From positions 91,591 to 155,590 of the forward strand of contig NZ_JAMTCK010000005.1 in assembly GCF_024171785.1 (NCBI RefSeq): a DNA stretch of 64,000 nucleotides, read 5' to 3'. The notes below the pieces were generated by a model. That model worked only from the letters and a program-made list of their open reading frames with translations. It made no database searches and was not told the DNA's origin. Shown in pieces: positions 35,888 to 44,207 of this stretch. This DNA comes from Goodfellowiella coeruleoviolacea (GTDB taxonomy: Bacteria > Actinomycetota > Actinomycetes > Mycobacteriales > Pseudonocardiaceae). A program made the translations under genes and the position numbers. Positions within the stretch are counted from its first letter, which is position 1; each line of letters opens with the position of its first letter.

Positions 35888-36695
35888 GCCACACTCCGTC
35901 CGCGCGCCAGAAATGCGCAGCTACTGGCCCAGCTCAATCATTTGAGTCCTGGGGGTTGTGTCTCCAAACACCAACATCGCCGCGCGCAGAAAAGCGTTAC
36001 CACCAATTTTCCGTAGCTCACCTCGTGAAACACACTACGACGTATGGCGTGTCGAATTAACCCGAACGGCCCTGTATTTCGCCAGATCACGAACCTAACG
36101 TCGCTGGTCAACCTGTTGCACCTACAATCAGTTACCGCGAACACAGCGAGCGATCAACTTATGCCGGGCCACTCCGGAACCCGGAGAGCAGCGCACAATT
36201 TAATATGTTGAGGGGCAAACAACTCTTCTCGGGCAACTCTTCTCCGTGCTATAGTCCCTCCCTTTGATCAACAGTCCACCCCTGGCCCCCGGGAAATAAA
36301 AAGTGGCCACCGCCGGCCACTCCCGCCGCAAGTCTTCGCCAGGAATGAACTCTTTTCGGACATCCCCGCGCCGCACCAGGCGGAAAACGGATATGCAGAA
36401 GCGGCGGGGAGGCCACCACCCGGCCGCGCGGTGAGGCGTCACGCGGTCAACACCTGTTGCCGCAACCGCGGCACCGCCACACCACCACACCGCCGCACCG
36501 CCACACCGCGGCACCGCCACACCGCCGCACCACGGCACCGCACCGCGCGGCGTCGCGGCCCGGCCGAGCCGGTGAGTCGTCCGAAGTGGACGCAGCACCG
36601 CGCACACCGTGCCAGTCACGCCACAGGGCGTCCGCCATCGGCGGGTACCGTCGGGCAACTGCCGCGCGGGCGCAACAACAACCTGGGGAGGCCTG
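35888..36695. other. Long AT-rich intergenic region
   Basis: This is the longest gene-free stretch (808 bases) in the window. From about 35900 to 36420 the sequence is much richer in A and T than anything around it (for example GAATTAACC and CACAATTTAATATGTTG). Short open frames exist but none has actinomycete codon bias or a ribosome site. An 11-base direct repeat CAACTCTTCTC lies at 36220-36230 and 36234-36244. It probably holds the promoter of the polysaccharide operon with extended control sites; a foreign remnant or sRNA is an alternative. Confidence 0.5.
36472..36535. repeat. 8-bp tandem repeat CACCNCNN, eight units
   Basis: Eight consecutive octamers of the form CACCGCCA, CACCGCCG, CACCGCGG or CACCACGG run from 36472 to 36535, with a shorter partial continuation. 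It lies about 160 bases before the DUF885 start, outside any gene. Confidence 0.75.
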
Positions 36696-38393
36696 GTGAC
36701 CGCGACACAACTCGCCGACGACCTGCTGGAGATCAGCTTCGACGCGGAGCCGCTCACCGCCACGCTGTACGGCGTCCGCGACCGGGACGACCGCCTGACC
36801 GACCACAGCGAGGCGGCCGCGCGGGCACTGCGCGCCCGGCTGGCGGACGTGGCCGCCAGGGCCGCCGCGCTCGACGGGACCGGGCTCGACCTGGAGGACC
36901 GGATCACCCGCGCCGTGGTGATCCAGCAGGCCCAGGCCATGCAGGACCACCTGGCCGCACGCGCGGTCGAGTACACCGTGGTGGACTCGATGTTCGCGCC
37001 CGTCGGCGAACTGCTCAGCCTGCTGCCCAGGGTGGGCCTGGCCGAGCCCGAACACGCCAGGGCCTACCTGGCCCGGCTGGGCGCCATCCCCGAGGTGCTC
37101 GCCACCCTGCGCCAGCGCCACCGGGTCGGCATCGCGGCCAACCGGGTGGCGGTCCGGCCACTGGTCGAGGCCACCGTGGCCTATCTGGACCGCTACCTGG
37201 CCGAGCCGGCCAATGACCCGCTGCGGGTGCCAACGCCCGCCTACGGCGACGCTGGCGGGCCGGACGGGGCCGCTGGCGGGCCCTCCGCCGCCGAGTTCAC
37301 CGCCGAACGGGACCGGCTGCTCACCGAGGCGGTGTACCCGGCGTTCGCCGAGTACCGCGACTTCCTGCGCACCGAGGTGGCGCCGCCGGCCCGGCCGGCC
37401 GACCGGCCCGGCCTGTGCTGGCTGCCCGACGGCGACACCGCCTACGCCGGGCTGGTCCGCGCGCACACCACCACCGAGCGCAGCGCCGAGGAGCTGCACC
37501 AGACCGGGCTGGACCTGATCGACGCGCTGGCCGAGGAGTACCGGGAACTCGGCGCGAAGGTGTTCGGCACCACCGACCTGGCCGAGATCTTCCGGCGGCT
37601 GCGCGAGGACCCGGCACTGCGCTGGACCAGCCGGGAGGAACTGCTCGACGGCGCCAGGCAGGCCATCGCCAGGGCCGAGCGGGCGGCGCCGGCCTGGTTC
37701 GGCCGGCTGCCCAGCCAGCGCTGCGTGGTGGAGCCGGTGCCCTCGGTGGAGGAGGCGGGCGCGGTGACCGCCTACTACATGCCGCCGGCCATGGACGGCA
37801 CCCGGCCGGGCACCTACTTCGCCAACACCTACCTGCCCGAGGAGCGCTACCGCTACATCGCCGAGGCGATCGCCTTCCACGAGGCCGTGCCCGGGCACCA
37901 CTTCCAGATCAGCCTGGCCCAGGAGCAGTCCGGCCTGCCCATGCTGCGCCGCATCGCGCCGGTCACCGCCTACATCGAGGGCTGGGCGCTGTACACCGAG
38001 CGGCTGGCCGACGAGATGGGGCTGTACTCCGACGACCTGTCCAGGCTGGGCATGCTCGTCGAGGACTCGATGCGGGCCGGCCGGCTGGTGGTGGACACCG
38101 GGCTGCACGCCAAGGGCTGGTCGCGGCAGCGGGCCGTGGACTACCTGAGCCAGCACACGGCCATGGCGCCGCTGGAGATCAGGGCCGAGGTGGACCGCTA
38201 CATCTCCGCGCCGGGCCAGGCGCTGTCCTACATGGTCGGCCGGCTGGAGATCCAGCGGCTGCGCGCGCACGCCGAGCGGGCACTCGGGTCGCGCTTCGAC
38301 ATCCGCGCGTTCCACGACACCGTGCTGGGGCACGGGCCGCTGCCGCTGGCCGTGCTGGCCGAGGTGGTGGACGCCTGGATCGCCGAGCACTGA
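36696..38393 (+). CDS. DUF885 domain protein (metallopeptidase-like)
   Basis: The 565-residue protein belongs to DUF885, a family resembling M2/M32-like zinc carboxypeptidases. The motif [10 protein letters not shown] (about 393-402) fits the family HExxPGHH zinc site, and the [15 protein letters not shown] segment after it supplies a further acidic ligand. No signal peptide is present, so it is cytoplasmic. The GTG at 36696 has GGGGAGG at 36685-36691. It is monocistronic and ends in a strong hairpin. Substrate unknown. Confidence 0.87.
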   Translation: MTATQLADDLLEISFDAEPLTATLYGVRDRDDRLTDHSEAAARALRARLADVAARAAALDGTGLDLEDRITRAVVIQQAQAMQDHLAARAVEYTVVDSMFAPVGELLSLLPRVGLAEPEHARAYLARLGAIPEVLATLRQRHRVGIAANRVAVRPLVEATVAYLDRYLAEPANDPLRVPTPAYGDAGGPDGAAGGPSAAEFTAERDRLLTEAVYPAFAEYRDFLRTEVAPPARPADRPGLCWLPDGDTAYAGLVRAHTTTERSAEELHQTGLDLIDALAEEYRELGAKVFGTTDLAEIFRRLREDPALRWTSREELLDGARQAIARAERAAPAWFGRLPSQRCVVEPVPSVEEAGAVTAYYMPPAMDGTRPGTYFANTYLPEERYRYIAEAIAFHEAVPGHHFQISLAQEQSGLPMLRRIAPVTAYIEGWALYTERLADEMGLYSDDLSRLGMLVEDSMRAGRLVVDTGLHAKGWSRQRAVDYLSQHTAMAPLEIRAEVDRYISAPGQALSYMVGRLEIQRLRAHAERALGSRFDIRAFHDTVLGHGPLPLAVLAEVVDAWIAEH

Positions 38394-38430
38394 GTTCACC
38401 GGCGGCACCCGGGCCGCCGACCGCCGCGGC

Positions 38431-38460
38431 CGGCCGCTGTGGTCCTGACCACAGCGGCCG
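38431..38460 (+). terminator. Terminator hairpin after DUF885 gene
   Basis: CGGCCGCTGTGGTC (38431-38444) and GACCACAGCGGCCG (38447-38460) are exact 14-base inverse complements with a 2-base centre. The inner half contains TGTGGTC/GACCACA, the same core as the WYL palindrome at 20318. Confidence 0.6.
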
Positions 38461-38544
38461 CGCGATCACCGCTCGGGTGCCACCCGTCCCGGGCACCGGC
38501 GCCCCTGACGACACGGGCGGTAACCACCGCTGACGCTCGACCAC

Positions 38545-38579
38545 GCCCCGCACCGACCTGCCACACAGCGGTGCGGGGC
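38545..38579 (-). terminator. Hairpin downstream of the tRNA
   Basis: GCCCCGCACCG (38545-38555) pairs perfectly with CGGTGCGGGGC (38569-38579) around 13 bases. It may end transcription of the tRNA and the peptide operon from the minus strand. Confidence 0.55.
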
Positions 38580-38595
38580 GGCATAACCGCAGGTC

Positions 38596-38615
38596 GGTCC
38601 GGGTGTGGCCGGACC
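38596..38615 (-). terminator. Hairpin at the tRNA 3' end
   Basis: GGTCCGG and CCGGACC pair around GTGTGG, starting 5 bases beyond the tRNA discriminator base. It could be a processing or termination signal. Confidence 0.45.
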
Positions 38616-38619
38616 TGAG

Positions 38620-38693
38620 TGCCCCCGGTCGGATTTGAACCGACACTGTGACCCTTTTAAGGGGCCTGCCTCTGCCGATTGGGCTACGGGGGC
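38620..38693 (-). tRNA. Class I tRNA with anticodon UAA (unusual)
   Basis: A full cloverleaf folds from the minus strand: acceptor GCCCCCG/CGGGGGC with discriminator A, D-arm GCC...GGC with G18-G19, anticodon stem GGCCC/GGGTC (one G-U), loop CTTAAAA with U33 and anticodon UAA, a 5-base variable loop, and T-arm GTCGG-TTCAAAT-CCGAC. CCA is not encoded. UAA reads leucine codon UUA, but bacterial leucine tRNAs are class II with a long variable arm, whereas this is class I. The charging identity is therefore uncertain. It lies 87 bases downstream of the SagB-type gene on the same strand. Confidence 0.75.
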
Positions 38694-38780
38694 AGCGGGC
38701 AGCCTAGAACTTCCTTAACGTTTAGTGGAGTGTGTTTACGGCAACTCGCCCACATGGCCCAGTGGGATGGGCCGTTGGAG

Positions 38781-39866
38781 TCACATGGGTAAAGGACCAA
38801 TGGCGGTCAACCCAAGGACAATCTCGTGATGCGGATCACAGCCCAGGGCTTCCTCGACCAGCTCGTCACGCAGCGCCGCGGTGAACCCCACGCCCAGTCC
38901 CATGGCGGTGGCGATCAGGTACGCGGTCTGCGACAGGTGCCCCACGTCCATCTGCACCACGCGGTAGGCCCTGGCGGTGTCGTAGCGCCAGCGGGTCCGG
39001 TCCAGCACCCCGGTGTAGACCAGCAGCGCCGGCGCCGCGCCCACCCAATCCTGGTCGCCGGCCGCGGCCACCACCCGCTCGCGGTCCCAGGCGGGCCCCA
39101 GCGGCTCCAGCGCGTGGCCCAGGCCGTCGTAGTGGTACCACCCCGGTCCAACCCCCTCAACATCACTGGCATGCACGTACAGCTCGACCGGATGCCGGCC
39201 CCCGCCCGACGGCGAGGTCTTGAACACCGTGCCGGATCGACCGATGGCGGGTCGACTCGGGGACACCCCGCCCAGCAGCCGCAGCAGGTGGGCCAGCTCG
39301 GCCACGGGCAGCGGGCCGGCCGCGAACGCCCGGTCGGTGCGCCGCCGCAGCAGCACGTCCAGCAGCCCCTGAGCGGCCCAGTCCGGCCGTTGCGGCAGCG
39401 CGGGCAGGGGCAGCGGCGCCGGGCCGTGCTCGGTGGCGCGGCGGCGGAACGGCGGCGGCGCGGCCTCGCCCCCGCTGAGCCTGGCCTCCAGGGCGGCGTC
39501 GTGCTCGTCGGCGTCCTGGTAGGGCGTGTCCCGCAGGGTGCGGCTGGCGAAGTGGTAGTGGCGGGCGCCGGCACCCCAGGACGACCACGCGGCCAGCAGG
39601 CCCCGTTCCGCGCGGTGCTCGGCCGAGTCCTCGGCGATCAGCACGCGGGCGTCGAGCAGTTCGTCGATCAGCGAGCGGATCGTGGCCCGCTCCGGCCCGC
39701 CCAGCGGCGCCAACAGCTCGTCCACGTCGGTGAACCGGGCGAAGCGGCGGCAGAGCAGTTCGGCGGTCTCGGTCAGCTGGAACTGGCGGTGGCGCAGGTA
39801 GTCGTCCCAGACCAGGTCGCCGTCCCGGTAGAACAGGGCGGCGTGCTCAGCGACCTTGATCCGCAC
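38781..39866 (-). CDS. SagB/ThcOx-type nitroreductase-fold peptide oxidoreductase
   Basis: The 361-residue protein has an N-terminal region (about 20-80) with the spacing of a PqqD-like winged helix (LTETAELLCRRFARFTDVDE), which in RiPP enzymes binds leader peptides, and a C-terminal FMN nitroreductase domain (about 165-360). Signatures are RRRTDRAFAAGPL, TSPSGGGRHPVELYV, GWYHYD and GLGVGFTAALRDE. SagB-type enzymes oxidise azolines to azoles, but there is no YcaO cyclase here, so another oxidation is likely. The GTG at 39866 lies inside the ATP-grasp gene (20-base overlap), so the two are coupled. Confidence 0.87.
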   Translation of the reverse strand: MRIKVAEHAALFYRDGDLVWDDYLRHRQFQLTETAELLCRRFARFTDVDELLAPLGGPERATIRSLIDELLDARVLIAEDSAEHRAERGLLAAWSSWGAGARHYHFASRTLRDTPYQDADEHDAALEARLSGGEAAPPPFRRRATEHGPAPLPLPALPQRPDWAAQGLLDVLLRRRTDRAFAAGPLPVAELAHLLRLLGGVSPSRPAIGRSGTVFKTSPSGGGRHPVELYVHASDVEGVGPGWYHYDGLGHALEPLGPAWDRERVVAAAGDQDWVGAAPALLVYTGVLDRTRWRYDTARAYRVVQMDVGHLSQTAYLIATAMGLGVGFTAALRDELVEEALGCDPHHEIVLGLTAIGPLPM

Positions 39867-41010
39867 CCGCCAGCTCCCGGAATCGGGCGGCCACCCAGTC
39901 GTGCACCGCGTCGGACACCTCGTGGGACTCGGCCCGGTGCTCGAACCACCGCCAGTCGCAGGACACGTTGACTTCCAGGAACACGTACTCGTCGCCGGTC
40001 ACCAGCAGGTCGAACGCGGCGACCTGCAACTTCCAGTAGCGGGCCAGCGCCAGCAGGGGCTGCGCCAGCTCGGCGGGCACCTCGGTGCGGGTGACGTGCA
40101 CCGACTCCGGGTCCACCCACAGCTGCGCCGGGTCCAGCTTGTCCACCTGGTAGGCGATCAGCCGCTCGCCGACCACGAACACCCGCAGCTCGGTGTCGGC
40201 GGGCACGTACTGCTGCACGATCACCGGCGCCGGCTCCGGGGTGTCCGCGGAGCGGCTGGTGTCCAGCGGGCGGGGGAACAGGCCGTGCTGCACGCCCGAG
40301 CGCGGCTCCAGCAGGTGCCGGCCGGCGGTCTTCACGATGCACTGGCCGCCACCCGGCCTGGTGCGGCCGGGGCGGGTGGTCACCGAGGTGCGCGGCACCC
40401 GCAGGCCGAACGCGGCGGCGTCGCTGAGCTGGGTCAGCCGGTCCAGGTGGGCGGTGGCGCGCGGCGGGTTCACGTGCGCCCAGTCGGAGCGGTTGGTCAG
40501 CCAGCTGGCCACCGCGCCCCACTGGTCCAGGGCGTAGGCGCCGGTGAGGGTGCCCGGGTCGACCGGCAGCGCGGCCAGCTCGAAGTGCCGGCGCCACACC
40601 AGCAGCGGGCGCAGCAGCCAGCGGTCCAGTTCGACCAGGGGGGTGTCGGTGTAGACGGTCAGCGCCAGGTCCAGGCACCGGTCCACGTCCAGGCGGGCCA
40701 TCCGGATGCCGCGCTCGGCCAGCGCGATGGACAGCTCGTTCATCTCCATGTCCGCCGAGCGGGCCAGCACCAGCACGCACGGCTCCGGGCTGCCGTCACC
40801 CTCGGTGACCATGCCCAGTCGGTGCACCTGTTCCTGGAAGTCCAGACAGGTGATGGGCGAGCGGAAGCGGTATTCCTGCCCCTGCAGCAGCAGCGGTGCC
40901 GGCGCTGGGGCGGGTGTCGGAGGAGCCGGACTGGCGGGTGGCCGCAGCGCGACGGTCGCCGCAGCGGACGGGGGATTCTCGTCCGGACGCCCCCGTCCGG
41001 GACCGGGCAT
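39847..41010 (-). CDS. ATP-grasp peptide ligase (MvdC/MvdD-like)
   Basis: The 387-residue protein has a Pro/Ala-rich N-terminal extension (to ~40), a pre-ATP-grasp domain, and an ATP-grasp fold. GQCIVKTAG, VIVQQYVPADTELRVFVVG and the metal-binding end FLEVNVSCDWRWFE are recognisable; the last corresponds to the LEVNP/EVNxxG motif of graspetide ligases. These enzymes form amide or ester bonds between side chains of a precursor peptide or add residues to it. The ATG at 41010 lies 2 bases beyond the stop of the 40-residue peptide gene, an arrangement typical of precursor-ligase pairs. Confidence 0.85.
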   Translation of the reverse strand: MPGPGRGRPDENPPSAAATVALRPPASPAPPTPAPAPAPLLLQGQEYRFRSPITCLDFQEQVHRLGMVTEGDGSPEPCVLVLARSADMEMNELSIALAERGIRMARLDVDRCLDLALTVYTDTPLVELDRWLLRPLLVWRRHFELAALPVDPGTLTGAYALDQWGAVASWLTNRSDWAHVNPPRATAHLDRLTQLSDAAAFGLRVPRTSVTTRPGRTRPGGGQCIVKTAGRHLLEPRSGVQHGLFPRPLDTSRSADTPEPAPVIVQQYVPADTELRVFVVGERLIAYQVDKLDPAQLWVDPESVHVTRTEVPAELAQPLLALARYWKLQVAAFDLLVTGDEYVFLEVNVSCDWRWFEHRAESHEVSDAVHDWVAARFRELAGADQGR

Positions 41011-41012
41011 GC

Positions 41013-41135
41013 TCAGTCGTCCTTCTTACTGCGGAAGACCTTCTGAGCCTTGGCATACTCTGCGGCGTACTCGGCGAGCGCTCGGTCCTCGATCTCGCCA
41101 CGGCGAAGCTGGGCAGCCAGCTCCTCGATCGACAT
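41013..41135 (-). CDS. Candidate RiPP precursor or scaffold peptide, 40 residues
   Basis: A short gene reads M1-SIEELAAQLRRGEIEDR, then an Ala/Glu/Tyr-rich middle, and ends KVFRSKKDD. It has a GAGAGAGGTG ribosome site before the ATG, good codon bias and close spacing to the ATP-grasp gene. Residues 1-32 are strongly helical and amphipathic, like a leader. The C-terminal FRSKKDD holds Ser36, Lys37, Lys38, Asp39 and Asp40, which could be cross-linked as in graspetides. There is no Cys or Thr, so azole formation is improbable. Function is inferred from context. Confidence 0.72.
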   Translation of the reverse strand: MSIEELAAQLRRGEIEDRALAEYAAEYAKAQKVFRSKKDD

Positions 41136-41392
41136 CGCAGTCACCTCTCTCCCCACCTGAGCATCACACGTTCAGGCGACACACAAGCAGTAGTCTTCGG
41201 CTCACCTTACGCAATGTCAAGACAGCCGGGCGACTACTTAGCCCATTTGGGGGATCAAGTTCCACGAACGTTAACTTCGGGCCGTAAACAGCCGCATGAT
41301 CATTACACCGATCAGCGGGCGTACGTCACCCAATTGGCGTAGCCGGCTCTACCGAGCCGGCCGCGCCCGCCACGACTCGCCCAATGGGCCCG
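41136..41392. promoter_or_regulatory. Upstream region of the peptide operon, ndh terminator
   Basis: On the minus strand a perfect -35 TTGACA (complement of 41215-41220) lies 17 bases from AAGACT (complement of 41192-41197), a good promoter about 60 bases before the peptide ATG. At 41342-41361 GCCGGCTC and GAGCCGGC form an 8-bp hairpin that probably terminates ndh. No other gene is seen. Confidence 0.5.
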
Positions 41393-42718
41393 TCAGCTGT
41401 TCGCCGCGCGGACGAAATCCGCCTTCGGGTCGTTGATCTGGCCCAGCGACACCACCTCGCGGCGCAGGAACAGCGCCATGGTCCAGTCGATGAGCACCCG
41501 CAACTTGCGGTTGAACGTGGGCATCATGCTGACGTGGTAGCTGCGGTGCATGAACCACGCGGCCACGCCCTTGACCTTGATGCCGTACACGTCGGCGACA
41601 CCCTTGTACAGGCCCAGTCCGGCGACCGAGCCGAGGTACTTGTGGAAGTACTGCTTGGGCTCGCGACCCCGCAGCACCGCGATGATGTTCTTGGCCAGCA
41701 GCTTGGCCTGCCGCACCGCGTGCTGCGCGTTGGGCACGCAGGTCGCGTTCGGGTCCTCCTGGGTCCGGGACAGGTCGGGCACGGCCGAGCAGTCGCCCGC
41801 GGCCCACGCGTCCGCGACCCCCTCCACCTGCATGGTCGCCGTGCAGCGCACCCGGCCGCGCTCGTCCAGCGGCAGGTCGGTGTTCTTGAGCATCGGGTTG
41901 GCCTTCACGCCGGCCGTCCAGATCACCGTGTCCGCGTCGAACTCGGTGCCGTCGTCCAGGATGAAGTGGCCGCCCTCCATGGTCTTGACCCGCGTGTCCA
42001 GGAAGACCTTGATGCCGCGCTTCTCCAGCTGCTTGACCGTGTAGACGCCCATCTTGGCGCTCACCTCGGGCATGACCCGGCCGGTGGCCTCGATCAGCAC
42101 CCAGTTCAGGTCCTCGGGCTTGAGGTTCTCGTAGTACCGCAGCGCGTAGCGGGTCATGTCCTCCAGCTCGGCCAGCGTCTCGATGCCCGCGAAACCGCCG
42201 CCGATGACCACGAAGCTGAGCAGCTTGCGGCGCTGCTCCGGGTCGAGCGTGCTGGCGGCCTTGTCCAGCCGGTCGAGCACGTGGTTGCGCAGGAAGATCG
42301 CCTCGCCGATGGTCTTCACCGCGATGCCCTGCTCGGCCAGCCCCGGGATCGGCAGCGTGCGCGCGATCGAGCCGGGGGCCACCACCAGGACGTCGTAGTC
42401 GACCTGCTCGACGTGCCCGTCCAGCGCCTCGACGGTCAGCGACTTGTTGGCGTGCTTGATGTTGGTCACCCGGCCGGTGAGCACGTGGCAGCGCTTGAGC
42501 ACGCGCCGCAGCGGCACGACCACGTGCCTCGGCTCGATCGAACCGGCCGCCGCCTCGGGCAGGAACGGCTGGTAGGTCATGTGGGGCTGCGGATCGATGA
42601 CCGTCACCGATGCCTCACGGGACCGCAGCTTGGACTGGAGTCCAAGAGCGGTGTACATGCCGACGTACCCACCGCCGACGATCACGATCCGAGTGGGTTT
42701 CGTCTTCACAGCAGCCAT
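41393..42718 (-). CDS. ndh: Type II NADH dehydrogenase (NDH-2)
   Basis: The 441-residue membrane-associated flavoprotein passes electrons from NADH to quinone without pumping protons. The FAD-binding GGGYVGMYTA (about 14-23) and NAD-binding GGGFAGIE (about 170-177) Rossmann motifs are intact. FVVIGGGFAGIETLAEL, VIWTAGVKANPM and AAGDCSAVPD are family segments. A C-terminal amphipathic region supports membrane contact. The ATG at 42718 is taken because similarity starts there; the frame is open to 42778. It supplies quinol to cytochrome bd and other oxidases. Confidence 0.95.
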   Translation of the reverse strand: MAAVKTKPTRIVIVGGGYVGMYTALGLQSKLRSREASVTVIDPQPHMTYQPFLPEAAAGSIEPRHVVVPLRRVLKRCHVLTGRVTNIKHANKSLTVEALDGHVEQVDYDVLVVAPGSIARTLPIPGLAEQGIAVKTIGEAIFLRNHVLDRLDKAASTLDPEQRRKLLSFVVIGGGFAGIETLAELEDMTRYALRYYENLKPEDLNWVLIEATGRVMPEVSAKMGVYTVKQLEKRGIKVFLDTRVKTMEGGHFILDDGTEFDADTVIWTAGVKANPMLKNTDLPLDERGRVRCTATMQVEGVADAWAAGDCSAVPDLSRTQEDPNATCVPNAQHAVRQAKLLAKNIIAVLRGREPKQYFHKYLGSVAGLGLYKGVADVYGIKVKGVAAWFMHRSYHVSMMPTFNRKLRVLIDWTMALFLRREVVSLGQINDPKADFVRAANS

Positions 42719-42734
42719 ACACACATGGTCGCAC

Positions 42735-42755
42735 CGCGCAACCCCCTCTTGCGCG
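42735..42755. promoter_or_regulatory. Inverted repeat upstream of ndh
   Basis: CGCGCAA and TTGCGCG are exact complements around CCCCCTC, 17 bases before the ndh ATG. It may be an operator or an mRNA hairpin. The rest of the 256-base gap to the next gene shows nothing clear. Confidence 0.35.
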
Positions 42756-42974
42756 TCAAGAGAGCCCGGTGTGACCATGGTCGCCAGTGATACCCACCAC
42801 TATCGCTGTCGCCGGACGGCGGAACGTCCGCTTTGGCGAGTTCCCCGCACCGCGCGCCAAGCCCGTTGTGACGCCCCGACCAGCGCAATCACCCGCCCGA
42901 GTACAGGATGCACACACAGGGCGATCCTCTGCTCCCACAGGGTGATCACCGGGTGGGGACCACGGCGACGGAGA

Positions 42975-43565
42975 TCACGCCGCGCTGGCCCGCCGGCCGA
43001 TCACCCCCGCGGTGTCGACCAGGGCGGCCGCGGTCGTGCCCCAGAGCACCAGCGCGCCGCCGAACCCGGGCACCGCCCACCACGCCCAGTCCAGTCCGGC
43101 CGCACCGCCCAGCACGGCGGCGAGCCCGGCCACCGCGCACAGCAGCACGGCCAGCAGCAGGAACCGCCGCGACCCGAAGATGCCGACGAACGGCACGAAG
43201 TGCAGGCCGACGACGAGCAGCACCCAGGCCGGCACCGCCTGGGGCAGCGCGAACACCCCGGTGAGCACCCGCGCGCCCGCCATGATCGCGACCACCATGA
43301 CCAGCACGGCCAGCCCGTAGCGCCGGCCGAACGGGCTCCGCTCCCGCCCACCGCCGGCCGGCAGCCCGGCACCGAGGCGGCCGATGCGGACCAGCCAGCC
43401 GACCAGCGCCAGCGTCACCACCACGCCCGCCACGACCAGGGCGGTGGCCGCGCCGGGCACCGACGGCGCCGCGGAGAACCACCACCCCGCGCCGAAGCCC
43501 ACGCCGATCAGCGACGTGACCACCAGCGTGGCCAGGTGTCCCTTGGTGAAGTGCTCGTCCGCCAT
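42975..43565 (-). CDS. Hypothetical membrane protein
   Basis: The 196-residue protein starts MADEHFTKGHLATLVV and has about six hydrophobic helices. A conserved-looking VVGLHFVPFVGIFGSRRF lies near the middle. I do not recognise a function; it resembles uncharacterised actinobacterial membrane proteins. The ATG at 43565 is chosen because the 48 residues upstream in frame are Arg/Gly-rich without bias. It is divergent from the NTF2-like gene. Confidence 0.7.
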   Translation of the reverse strand: MADEHFTKGHLATLVVTSLIGVGFGAGWWFSAAPSVPGAATALVVAGVVVTLALVGWLVRIGRLGAGLPAGGGRERSPFGRRYGLAVLVMVVAIMAGARVLTGVFALPQAVPAWVLLVVGLHFVPFVGIFGSRRFLLLAVLLCAVAGLAAVLGGAAGLDWAWWAVPGFGGALVLWGTTAAALVDTAGVIGRRASAA

Positions 43566-43747
43566 CGTGCCGTCCCGTCCCCAGTGTCTGTCGCGCCGCC
43601 GTCCGCCGCCGTCGTCCCACCGGCTGGTGGCGTCACGACGACCTGGGCTTTCACCGGAGATCCTAGGCAGGGCGGCGGGGTGTCCACAGAGTCCGTCCAC
43701 ACCGGACACTTGACCTCAAGTTATCTGGAGGTATCAGACTCCCCGGC

Positions 43748-44194
43748 ATGACCTCGAACCCAGCGGAGCACCCGGTGCTCACCGACACCAGCACCGACCA
43801 CGAGCAGGACATCGCCGCGATCCGGCAGATCATCGCCGACGTGGAGAAGGCCTTCAACACCAACGACCCCGACCTGATGGTGGCGCACTTCGCCCGGGAC
43901 GCCGCCGTGGTCAACGCCGTGGGCGCGCGCATGTCCGACTGGGACACCCTGGTGCAGGCCAACCGCGCCGGCCTGGCCGGTTTCCTCCGCGACCAGTACG
44001 TGCGCTACGAGGTCGCCGACATCAGGTTCGTGCGGCCCGACGTGGCCCTGGCCCACAAGACCGCCAGGGCCACCACCGCCGACGGCGAGCTGATCGACGC
44101 CGAACCGTCGATGATCGCCCTCTACGTGCTGGTCAGGGAGCAGGGCCGGTGGTGGGTGGTGGCCAGGCAGAACACCCTGATCCCGACCGCGTGA
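43748..44194 (+). CDS. SgcJ/EcaC family NTF2-like protein
   Basis: The 148-residue protein has the cone-shaped NTF2-like fold typical of the SgcJ/EcaC (DUF4440-type) family: IRQIIADVEKAFNTNDPDLMVAHFARDAAVVNAVG and a C-terminal REQGRWWVVARQNTLIP. Members bind or modify small molecules, but activity varies. It stands alone and converges on the mycothiol-type gene. Confidence 0.82.
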   Translation: MTSNPAEHPVLTDTSTDHEQDIAAIRQIIADVEKAFNTNDPDLMVAHFARDAAVVNAVGARMSDWDTLVQANRAGLAGFLRDQYVRYEVADIRFVRPDVALAHKTARATTADGELIDAEPSMIALYVLVREQGRWWVVARQNTLIPTA

Positions 44195-44207
44195 CCCGGC
44201 TGGCCGC

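Noticed and set aside
35878-36144. Short ORFs of 60-68 codons in the AT-rich gap
   Set aside because: No ribosome sites, no codon bias, and overlapping frames on both strands; composition explains them.
36472-36535. CRISPR array
   Set aside because: The units are 8 bases with no spacers, and no cas genes are present anywhere in the window.
38620-38693. The tRNA gene as an attachment site of an integrated element
   Set aside because: No integrase gene and no second copy of the tRNA 3' end were found in the window.
38781-41135. Thiazole/oxazole-modified microcin cluster
   Set aside because: A SagB-type enzyme is present, but there is no YcaO cyclase and the candidate peptide has no Cys or Thr and only two Ser.
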